DNA from: Callorhinus ursinus
Lineage: Eukaryota; Chordata; Mammalia; Carnivora; Otariidae
Direction of reading: 5' to 3'
DNA length: 64,000 nt
Assembly: GCF_003265705.1 (NCBI RefSeq)
Contig: NW_020312785.1
Span: forward strand, 132,035,978-132,099,977
The notes beneath the pieces are model-generated. The model saw only the letters and a program-made list of their open reading frames with translations, made no database searches and was not told the origin of the DNA. Shown piece after piece: positions 55,896 to 64,000 of the stretch. The stretch's first letter is position 1. Each line of letters opens with the position of its first letter. The translations under genes were made by a program, and so were the position numbers.

Positions 55896-56470
55896 TGGCT
55901 GCAGCAGCACGCCGACCTCGGGCCCGGCCCTCTGGCACGGCGGTGGGGCTGTGGGAGCAGGGCTTGAACAGGTGGGCTTGGGTGCAGTGAACCGCATGCC
56001 GCCACTTCTGCAGGCAATGAAGAAGTAATCAAGGCTGTTCTGACAGTGGTGGACAGGGATGGCTCCAACACGCAGAATCATATGGCAGCAACAGTACCAA
56101 TGACAGCCAAATGACAGGCCTGCTCGTTCCTGACCAGACTCTCCAATTTCTTCTGCCTGGTGTTTGAAATCAATAGTGCCCACATTGGACACAGATAACC
56201 CCCAAAGTTCTAGGAAATTCTGCAAGTGAAGTGGGAAGAGCTTACATAAAGATGTACTATTTCTTACTCCGATGGATCGGGAAGAGCTCAAGTGAGAAAT
56301 GTGTGGAATATACTCTATGGAGCTAGATCTGTGGCCCACTCATGTGAATGTTCTCTCAACATGAAACATACCTGCTCCTTGCCTCTTCCTGGGAAAAATG
56401 ACATGGGACTCAGCAAATACTCAAGCCAGACTGGAGATGCCCTATGGGGTGCAGACAGGGAAAATCCATG
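55896..56470. other. No gene identified; long minus frame
   Basis: The 191-codon minus frame at 55764-56339 spans this interval and the L2-like piece. Its left half is Pro/Ala/Gly-rich from a local CpG-rich patch (55905-55940), and its right half contains a plausible acceptor CTTCACTTGCAG (minus, near 56225). No homology is recognised. Confidence 0.35.
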
Positions 56471-56570
56471 AAATAATGAAGTTTGCATTTTAGAGCATTT
56501 GTTATATGCTCAGCAGTTTGCTAAGAACATTATGGGCATGATCCCACTTAAAACTCACAACACAGCATAA
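56471..56570 (-). repeat. MIR SINE fragment, minus
   Basis: GTTATATGCTCAGCAGTTTG, CTAAGAACATTATGGGCATG and ATCCCACTTAAAACTCACAA match the reversed 3' part of MIR. Confidence 0.65.
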
Positions 56571-57040
56571 AGCATGCCCGTTCTTAAAGTGGTTGGAGAG
56601 ACACTTGTGTATCTGTGACCTGCAGAATTTTCTTTGGGTTGGGCAAAGCCAGGGCCAGCGCTAAGTTCCCTCTGATACAACTCTATGAAAAGGACTGTTT
56701 TCTCCTTTTTGGCCAGTCCAAGCCTCTCCCAGAGGGAGAGAGAAGAGAAGGTCTTGATAGTGCAGTCATCTTGCTGCTTCCCATTCAAAATCTGAAACCA
56801 AAGCCTCCAGGTGAGGCCATTGTGCCTGGGCTTGGGGTAGTATTTTCGTTGAAAGGAAGAGTCAGAAGGAGAGAACATGGAGTCATAAGGCCTTCCTGAA
56901 AGGAATCAGGGCCCATTCAGGACATTCCCTCTGTGATGTGGGCCTGCCTGCTCTACCCGGAAACATACAGCCTTGGGTCTCTCTGTCTGCTCGTATTAGC
57001 CCGGCAGCTTTGCAATCTCTAAAATGGAGGAAGGGCAGCA
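56571..57040. other. No feature recognised
   Basis: Two opposing frames of about 100 codons overlap at 56555-56899. No repeat identified. Confidence 0.45.
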
Positions 57041-57780
57041 GGAAGGAAGAAAGCCCATGTTTATTGCACATACCATGTGCCAGGCACACCAGGAGGCATT
57101 GCCATGTGGGTTGTTTTGCTTGATGTCACAACTCTGTTAGGAGTTCATTGGACACTCAGGTAGTCAGGGCCAGGGTCCCCAGTAAGAAAGCAAAACAGCC
57201 AGGCCAGCTGAAACAAAACCGCACTAGCATTGTGTTTTACAGCTTAGATAAGACCCCAATAGCAAACTGTCTAGCAGCGTCTGCAAGAGTGATTTTTGCA
57301 AAATATCTTGAAACAGAACAATTAACCATAAAACACTGGTCACTATCACAAGTTGAGGCAATTAGTCTCCCGATGTCAGCCCAAAAGACAATCAACACAT
57401 GAACAATATCCCAATGGGTAGACAGGTGCATGATCAAAGCCCTGACTGGCACACCTTTACAGCCAATCTGCAGGGGGTCCACAGTCAGGATGCTCAAGAT
57501 AGTTCTGCAAAAGAGCTTATAAAAAACCCTAGATTTAAACACCCAAAAGGCAACCCTCTCAGGTCCCCTCCCTCTCCAGGAGCTTTATACTATTGCTCAA
57601 TAAACTTTGTTTTGCTGCCCACCACTCTTCATATGGTCTACCTCTTCATTCTTCCAAGCGGCATGACCAAGAACAGGGGGTGCTAAGGGAACACAGATCC
57701 TATAACAACCCTACCAGGGACAGAGTGTTGTGCCCATTTTACAGATGAGCAGACTGTAATTCAAAGAGAGCCTCTGTCCT
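57041..57780 (-). repeat. MIR SINE, minus, split by an LTR
   Basis: The left part (57041-57134: CACATACCATGTGCCAGGCA, TGATGTCACAACTC) and right part (57708-57780: ACCCTACCAGGGAC, GCCCATTTTACAGATGAGCA) form one reversed MIR once the LTR at 57135-57707 and one 4-bp duplication are taken out. Confidence 0.82.
57135..57707 (+). mobile_element. ERV1-type solo LTR, 573 bp, copy A
   Basis: Starts TGTTAGGAGTTCATTGG and ends CAGATCCTATAACA. Flanking 4-mers ACTC (57131-57134) and ACCC (57708-57711) differ by one base. U3 carries a TATA-like TATAAAAAA at 57518-57526 and R has AATAAA at 57599-57604, followed by a U5 with CACCACTCTTCATATGGTC and GGCATGACCAAGAACAGGGG. A second copy of the family lies in reverse at 60949-61520. 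The 4-bp target size and layout suggest a gammaretrovirus-like (class I) family. No gag, pol or env is attached. The 84- to 101-codon frames here are LTR sequence. Confidence 0.9.
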
Positions 57781-58464
57781 TCCCCTGCTTTAGGACTTTC
57801 AGAAGCTCGGCTGAGGGCAGTGGGGGGTACCTCCCTCTGTTTCTCACTCTGCTCCCAAAACTAGTCAAAGGAGAGGGAATTAGGAAAAGGGCAGCCGTGT
57901 GTCCCTGCCCCGGTAGAGATTTTATTCTAGCAGGCTCTGCATCTTGGGACATCACTATGGATTCTCAGAGGCTCTTCCTTCCGAGGCCATCACTGTAGGT
58001 GGGCAGTTCATCTCCTCCAGCCACCTGCTTCCATGCTACATCGGCGCCTGAAGAGATCTCTCCAGTATCTTGGAGGAAGAGTTCGGGCAGCGCTCTTTGA
58101 AAATGAGCTCCGGCCAGCTCCCTCCAATGAATCTACTTGCCTCCAGTGAGCACAGCCTTCTTCTTAGTCTTGTGCTTTGCGCTTCCTCCAGGAAAAGTGT
58201 TCCAGCCTTTTCTCTTCACTTCAGGTCCTTCCCGGGAGGATTTTACATCCCAGGCCTTATGTTGTACAAATTCCAAGGGGTGTGCACCAAGCTTTTGGAG
58301 AAGGTTCCCTGAAGTTCTTTCACTCGGCTTGAGGTGAGGGGAAGCGCCCCCCTCCTAACTCCCGAAGGAGTGGAGAGAAGACAAAGCCACAGTGCTCCAC
58401 TTTCTTCAAGAAATGCTCCTCTCTGGGCCATTTCAACTTTCACCTTTCACAGATTACGTATCTG
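57781..58464. other. No gene recognised
   Basis: 58130-58250 may hold a weak L2 piece. Two overlapping plus frames (58070-58337) are in different phases. Confidence 0.45.
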
Positions 58465-58800
58465 TGCTGACTGATACTAACTGCCCGTGGCTTATTGAGC
58501 CCTGGAAATGTGACTAGTTCAAAGTGAGATGTGCTATAAATGTCAAATTCACACCAGATGGGGAACGCTTCATTTTCTCGGTGACAAACAAAACAAAGCA
58601 AGCAAACAAAACACAGTTAAAAAAAGCTTCTTAATAATTTTTATATTGAAGACATGTTGAAATGATCATATTTGGGGAACACATTGGATCCGGTGAAAGA
58701 TATTATTAAAATTAGTTTTTTAAACTTTTTCATAGGACTACTAGAACTTAAAATTACATAGGTAGCCCACATGATATTTCTGTTGGGTAGCACTGTTTTG
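58465..58800. repeat. Ancient interspersed repeat, probably DNA transposon
   Basis: CCCTGGAAATGTGACTAGTT, CAAAGTGAGATGTGCTATAA, TATTGAAGACATGTTGAAAT, ACTTAAAATTACATAGGTAG and TTTCTGTTGGGTAGCACTG are well-known recurring blocks in mammals. I judge it a non-autonomous DNA element but cannot name it. A small AAACA/AAGCA tract lies inside at 58587-58612. Confidence 0.6.
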
Positions 58801-59395
58801 GATGAATGATCTGGCTACACTGGAGGACTGGTTTCGTAGTCTCTTAGCCTGTCCTGCACAGACGGTCTTGCAACTCAGCTGAGAGGAAGCAGGATATGAC
58901 TTCTTTTGTATTGTTCTAGGCTTTGGGGGGCCTAGAGATGCATTTTACATATGCATTTCTCTGGCGACCCCTGCAGCAGCTTTCACAAGATTCTTTAGGG
59001 GTCTGTCAGGCTGTCTCTCAAAAAAAAAAAAAAAAGTTAAGAATTCTTATTTAGTATATTTCTAATATATTCCAGGGACTAATGCGTCATCAAGCATTGA
59101 AACCAGGAAATAAGAGAAACACGGCAGATCCTTGGTCAGCAAGGCCAGTGTAAATCCCAAGAGCTTTAAGATATGCAAATAAACAGTTGCCTGAGGTCCA
59201 TATATGGTGTCCCAGGACTGGGACTCTATTTTTTACTCTCATTCCGTATATTTCAGAGTCTACTGTCTTCAGGTTCTAGGTTTCATTTCTTTTTTTATTA
59301 TTTTTTGTTGCATTTTCCCCCACTAAAATGGTAACAGAGCTACAAATCCAAAAGAAAGACAAACAGAGAAGAAAAGAGGAGGGGAAAAGAGCATT
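58801..59395. other. No feature recognised
   Basis: Contains an A-run at 59020-59036. No frame above 75 codons and no repeat recognised. Confidence 0.5.
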
Positions 59396-59570
59396 ATTCT
59401 GGCCCTTGGAGTTAAAAAAACCTGGGTTCATTTTGGGGATCTTCCTCTTGGTTTCTATATAAACTTGACTGAAACGTTTGGTCTCTCTGAGGCCTTTTCC
59501 CACATCTCTGAAATGTAGAAAACCATGCTACATCGGGGAATGTTTTTGAGAATTAAAAAAAAATAATAAA
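59396..59570 (+). repeat. MIR SINE
   Basis: TAAAAAAACCTGGGTTCATT, GAAACGTTTGGTCTCTCTGA, GGCCTTTTCCCACATCTCTG and AAATGTAGAAAACCATG follow MIR order. Confidence 0.6.
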
Positions 59571-59689
59571 TTGGAAGAACTTCCAAGATGTTATTTTCCT
59601 CATTTTGATCTCATCAACCAAACACATACACTGGTGATATTTTTGTATATTTCCCTCCAAATAATTTTCCAATAAACAAAAATTTGACG

Positions 59690-60655
59690 GTAACGAACAG
59701 AATACAGATTGACTTTTTGGCATGCTTTCTAAACTTCTAATTTGAAATATCTTTAGACCTACAAGAAATTGCAAAAATTGTAGAGTCCCTGTACACCATG
59801 CCTCGAGATTTCCCTATTGTCAACATCTTACATAACCATAGCACATACACTAACATTTGTACAAGACTGAGCGAAACTACAGATTTTATTTGGATTTTTG
59901 CTAGGCTTTTAACTAATGTCCTTTTTGCTTATTTCAGGATCCAGCTCAGAATCCCACACTGCAATTTGTTATCATGTTTCCTTAGTCTCCTTCAAATTGG
60001 TAACAGTTTTCAGTCCTTCCTTGTCTGTCATGAATTTGACACTTTTGGAGAACACCAAACTATCCTTCATATGGGGTCCGCAGGGTGCTTTCTCATTAGT
60101 AGACTGAAGTTATGCATTTGGGGCAAGAATATCGCATAGGTGATGTGCCCTTCTCACTGGATCAATATGTCTCCTTACTGATAAAGTTACTACTATTTAC
60201 TTTGCTGCTGATACATGTCTCCAGGCAGATACTTTGAGACTATGCAAATATTCCATCTCTCTTCAATCTTCTTTCATTCATTCTAACAACCCTCAGTGGA
60301 TCTCTTCTTGCCTGCAACAATGATTACTAAGATGTTCTAATGGTGATTATCTATTTTCTTCATTATTTCTACATTTCTTTATTGGAATTACTCTGTAAAG
60401 GGGAGAGATGCCTTCCCCCCCCATATTGATTCATTCAGTGTTATTATATCACTATGGACTCATGGATCTTCTGTTAATTATATATCCTTGTTAATTATTG
60501 TATTGTTCAAATTGTTTCAGCTTTGGATATTGGGAGTTCAGTTTGACTCTTGTGACCTTTTAACATACCCTCATCCTTTTTTGAACATTTTCTTACTCCC
60601 GGGCACTACAACAGGTTTCCAGCTCACATTGTAGCCCTCCTCCTTCCCCTTCCCC
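59690..60655. repeat. Ancient L1M-lineage LINE fragment, second copy
   Basis: Related to the 1.7-3.5 kb copy. Blocks include TTCCCTATTGTCAACATCTT, CACTGGATCAATATGTCTCC, TACTGATAAAGTTACTACTA, TGGACTCATGGATCTTCTG and TTTTTTGAACATTTTCTTACT. No coding frame above 113 codons. Confidence 0.65.
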
Positions 60656-60948
60656 AGGGCTTAAGGTGTTTTATTTAATTTGTTTTCTATTCCCTTGCCC
60701 CAGCTACAAGGGCTTTTGCCAGTGCCCCAGGGCAATGATTTCTGTTCCTCCCCCTCCAGACTAAGGATTTTATTCTGTAGGAGAAATAGGAAGAGAGCGG
60801 GGTCTTATAGGAATCTTATGACTCTCCTACAGCAACTGCTTTTAGTCTCCCCTGGGTCTGCACCAAGCGGAGGTTTTCTTGGGAACCTTCCGGGTCTTCC
60901 CTGTGAGCACATGATAGGTTTAGAGAAAAGCCTGCAAGAGCTCCCTGT

Positions 60949-61520
60949 TGTAACAGGATTTGTGTCCCCTTAGTGCCTGTGGTTCTTGGTCACGCCGCTT
61001 GGAAGAATGAAGAGGTAGACCAAAGAGTGGTGGGCAGCAAAGCGAAGTTTACTGAGCAAGAGTACAAAGCTCTTGGGGAGAGAGGGGGGCCCGAGAGGGT
61101 TGCCCACAGTTTCTAAGTGTAGGAGTTTTTATGAGCTCTTTTGAGGAACTATCTTAAGCAATCAGGATGTGCTGAGTCGGGCCAATCAGGGCTTTGGTCA
61201 CGTGTCTGTCTACCTATTAGGTTAATGCCCACATGCTGATGGTCTTGTTTTTTCTTTTTTTTTTCTGACATCTGGGGGCTTCAGTCTGAACTACCCCTTG
61301 GCCGTGATGTTGACAAATGCTTTTGTGGTTAATTGTCTCATTTTAGGACATTTTGCAGAAGTCATTTCTGCAAAGGCTGCCAAGCAGAATGCTAGTGCGG
61401 TCCTGTCTAAGCTGCAAAACAGGATGTTAGCTGTTTTATCTTAGTGTCCTGACTCCATACTTTGTTATTGAGGACCCTGACTCTGACTACTTTCACTGTC
61501 CAACTGACTCCTACCTAATG
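60949..61520 (-). mobile_element. ERV1-type solo LTR, 572 bp, copy B, reverse
   Basis: Read on the minus strand it aligns with the 57.1 kb LTR from end to end, for example TTTGCTGCCCACCACTC, GTCTACCTCTTCATTCTTCC and AGCGGCGTGACCAAGAAC in U5, and GTCAGTTGGACAG near the start. Identical 4-bp flanks CTGT lie at 60945-60948 and 61521-61524. The terminal TG has become CA by two transitions and the poly(A) signal reads AGTAAA, so this copy is decayed. A T-rich expansion at 61249-61265 is extra relative to copy A. Confidence 0.85.
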
Positions 61521-61524
61521 CTGT

Positions 61525-62140
61525 GTCTGCAGCCCCCAAGAGCTTCATTCTATTCCACCAGCCCAGACTTATTTTCCACTATTTTGTCGACTATTCCAGA
61601 TGATTCTTGCAGGTGCCTGTCTCACCTCAGATGTTAGGTAAATTGGTTCCTCTTTGACAGGTTCCAGAAAAGCCAGGGCCTTGCATTCTATGTGCCTGCA
61701 TTCTCGTTGTAGGGGTGGAAGGGAGGCTCTTCCTGACTCCATGCCTAGTGGAACCTAGAGACCCAGCCTGACTAGGAGCTTACACCTGTTCTTTTTTTTT
61801 TTTTTTTTTTTTTTTACACCTGTTCTTGTTAGCAAGTTTCCTTCCTCCCTGGCCATCCTCATGAGCCTAACCTTCCTGCTTAGTAATCATCACACAAACA
61901 TGCACAGCCCCCCAAGTGCTATTAGGTCAAACTTTTTGTAATTACAAATTTGCTTAGCCTTTGGACGCCCCCTGTGATTCTTCAGTAACTGCTTCTTGTT
62001 ATGCCAGTTGAAGTCCAGGGAATCTTAGCATAACATTGCTAGCTCTCAGAGAAAGTGCTCGTGCAAATGGGAGCGGGAAGGAAAGTGCTGATGCATCCAT
62101 CATGCCAGGATAGAGCTGGAAGCGGAGAAGGGTGAGTCGA
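61525..62140. other. No gene; contains a poly(T) insertion
   Basis: Otherwise unassigned. The stretch 61540-61620 is not part of the LTR. The last part has short minus frames (61999-62254) that overlap the L2 and are not coding. Confidence 0.45.
61780..61827 (-). mobile_element. Poly(A)-only retroposon insertion (poly(T) on plus)
   Basis: The 14-mer TTACACCTGTTCTT occurs at 61780-61793 and again at 61814-61827. Between them are 20 T and nothing else. This is the structure of target-primed retroposition that stopped within the poly(A) tail: target-site duplication plus tail with no body. Replication slippage of a T-run alone would not copy the non-T 12 bases. Confidence 0.8.
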
Positions 62141-63110
62141 TCCCAAACAGTTGAGTTCAATAAATATTGGGGGGCTGCTATGTGTGACAGGGGCACACTG
62201 AGCAAGGAGGCCACATGGATTAGAATGACACAGATCTTGCCTCCTCCACCTCACAGTCTAACACATAAACGACTAATTGCACTAAATTGTGATAAATGCT
62301 ACACCAAAGGGATGTACAAATGTTATAGGAAAATAGGTAGGAAAGCAGCACCTCCCCCCCCCGGGGAGTTCTCAGAAAGCCAGAGGGTAAGGAACGCAGG
62401 ACCTAAGATAAGGATGTGAAGGTAAGTAATTTTGGAGGTGAATCCGAGAACCACAGGTGGAGAAGTGGGAGGAGAGTAAGGAAAGGGGAAGCAACAAGGG
62501 GCATTTTATCAAGATCTTCAGCCGGAGAACCTGGGAGGCCCCAGACAATGTGCACCTGGAGTCCTTCCGCCCCACCAGCAATCCTACTGGTTACTGGGGA
62601 GAGCTGCTGAGTCCGGGAATGGGGACGGGGGCTCTGAGTTAGTTCTCCTGTGCTAGCAGCCAGTCTGGCCCACAGGCGGGATGTGGCCAGAGACAGCTCT
62701 CCGGCAGAGTCACGGCGGCCGGACGTTGGAAGTCAGGTTGACATGCACCAAAAAAAAAGGTGCTGAGGGGACATGGGTGGGCTGCTGGCAGCACTGGCTG
62801 CAAGACATGGCATTTGAGCTGAACCTTGAAGGGCTGAGTGGCTCCAGGGCCGGGGTGGGGGGTGGATCCCGCATCAGGGAGATGGAATGGCAGCCACAGA
62901 GCGTGAGAGACAAGCATGTTACAATGTGCTCAAGAAAATAGTTTAGAGGGGGTAGGATCAATGGAAACCAGGTGGGAAAAGGCAGTGTGTGGAGGACTTG
63001 GGATTTACTCTGTAGGCAGCAAGAACCAGCGGGAAAGAGCAGGTGGGGGAGAGATAGGAGAGCTGAGGAAAGGGGGGGGCATGATCAGTGTCTGTTGTGA
63101 TGTTCTCCCC
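62141..63110 (-). repeat. L2 LINE, minus, discontinuous
   Basis: 62148-62350 (TTCAATAAATATTGG, CAGATCTTGCCTCCTCCACC, AAATTGTGATAAATGCTACA) and 62795-63110 (GCATTTGAGCTGAACCTTGA, GGGATTTACTCTGTAGGCAG, GGCATGATCAGTGTCTGT) are successive parts of one reversed L2. The middle (62360-62790) has a C/G-homopolymer at 62353-62363 and is not recognised. Confidence 0.75.
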
Positions 63111-63474
63111 CCACCCCCTCCTTCTCTCTCTGTCTCCCCCAGATCTACTCCCACATACATTTTCAGATCACCTATGTGTTGTGTCTGACCGCATGCCAGG
63201 GCTTGGATTTCAAAGGAAGAAGGTAGGCAAGGTCTGGTCCTCGAGGAGCTGATGCCACTGAGCTTTTCCGCTCCTCCCAACTTGGAAGAAGAAAGTGATT
63301 GTTCTTCCCTTCTTCCCTCCCAGAGAGCCTGCAGCACACTGGGCTCAGACGAGACCCTCCATATCTATTTGTGAGGGAATGAATTAAAGTGGGTCATCAC
63401 CCCTCAGCAAGCCAGAGAGGAAGAGCACCAGGGCCCAAATTTCAGGCCTAACTCTGGTATCCACTAGTTACAGG
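63111..63474. other. No feature recognised
   Basis: Begins with a pyrimidine-rich run (CCCCACCCCCTCCTTCTCTC at 63109-63128), then unassigned DNA. Confidence 0.5.
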
Positions 63475-63725
63475 GAAATAATTAATGATAAGAACAGCTG
63501 ACAGTCATGGTGTTAGCATGTATAAGGAACTGCTTTGAACATCTTATAAACATTAAAAGAATTAAAACTCAAAATGCCCCTGTGAGTAACGCATTGCTAT
63601 TCTTATCCTACAAACTTGGAAACTGAGGCACAGACAGGTTAAGGGGCTTGCTTCAGTGACAGAGTTGGGATTTGAACCCAAGTAGACCAGATCCGGCACC
63701 CACACATTTGACTGCTGTTTCTACT
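63475..63725 (-). repeat. MIR SINE, minus, nearly complete
   Basis: TCTTATCCTACAAACTTGG, AAACTGAGGCACAGACAGGT, TTAAGGGGCTTGCTTCAGTG and GAGTTGGGATTTGAACCCAA are textbook reversed MIR. Confidence 0.93.
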
Positions 63726-64000
63726 GCCTTTCTAACAAACGAGACGATGCCTGTGATCATGAGTTTCCCTGAGGCAAACCGTAAAACAAACCCACCCTAC
63801 AGTCCGGCTGGTGATTCCCATGAGGCCCCTCCCACTCAGCTGTCTTCTCTCTCCATGGCAGCCCAGGTCCTCGTCCTAGACCTTGACCAACCTGTCAAAA
63901 CAGATCGACCTTATTTGCCATTCCCTTAAGATGCTATTTTTTAAAATAAGGGTAGCGAATTTAATAAACCACCTGTGCTTTCTCTCCACCAGCTAATATC
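63726..64000. other. No gene recognised to window end
   Basis: An 85-codon plus frame (63672-63929) begins inside the MIR and ends in unassigned DNA, without known motif. The window ends in AT-rich sequence. Confidence 0.45.

Noticed and set aside
55900..55945. CpG island or promoter
   Set aside because: The CpG-rich run is only about 45 bases long and has no supporting promoter elements or adjacent exon.
55764..56339. 191-codon minus-strand open frame as a gene
   Set aside because: Half of it lies in an L2-like fragment read antisense and several other frames are open over the same bases.
57135..61520. The two opposed LTRs as ends of one provirus
   Set aside because: They are in opposite orientation, each with its own target duplication, and MIR, L1M and DNA-element sequence rather than viral genes lies between them.

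Overview
This window looks like non-coding nuclear DNA from a carnivore. The main reason is fifteen copies of the tRNA-Lys-derived Carnivora SINE (Can-SINE), recognised by a head of the type CCTGGGTGGCTCAG, a body ending CTCAGCAGGGAGCCTGCTTC and an AAATAAAATCTTT tail. This body is unlike the dog SINEC_Cf form and unlike the cat form with its GCTGACAGCTCAGAG block, so I infer a non-canid caniform (bear, panda, seal or mustelid type). That inference rests on remembered consensus sequences, not on a search.

No intact protein-coding gene is supported. The open frames are short, lie in old repeats or low-complexity DNA, or overlap one another. Two gene-related items stand out: a frameshifted, stop-containing fragment of an apolipoprotein A-IV-like gene on the minus strand near 28.2-28.4 kb, and an unrecognised 151-codon minus-strand frame at 17.2-17.7 kb with unusually many retained CpGs. 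The window is therefore intergenic or deep intronic.

Layout. 0-10 kb: MER5 and MIR pieces, a long L1M fragment (1.7-3.5 kb), and an MLT1 element split by a younger MaLR LTR (7.6-8.5 kb). 10-20 kb: an unexplained minus-strand transcript-like block, a Can-SINE whose tail became a GGAA microsatellite, old LTRs and a very short L1 insertion. 20-36 kb: several Can-SINEs, two opposed L1 pieces, the apolipoprotein pseudogene, more L1 3' ends and a MaLR-type LTR. 36-44 kb: MIR, L2, a solo LTR with clean 4-bp duplications, and a Can-SINE abutting a hAT-type element. 44-47 kb: an L2 interrupted by two unrelated LTRs. 47-57 kb: sparse MIR, L2 and SINE copies in slightly GC-richer DNA. 57-61.5 kb: two solo LTRs of one family in opposite orientation, 3.2 kb apart. 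61.5-64 kb: an insertion made only of a poly(T) tract, then L2 and MIR.

The insertions can be ordered in time from nesting: MIR and L2 are the hosts, MLT1, MaLR and L1M follow, then ERV LTRs, and Can-SINEs last. I found no CRISPR array, operon, rRNA, functional tRNA or new gene system.
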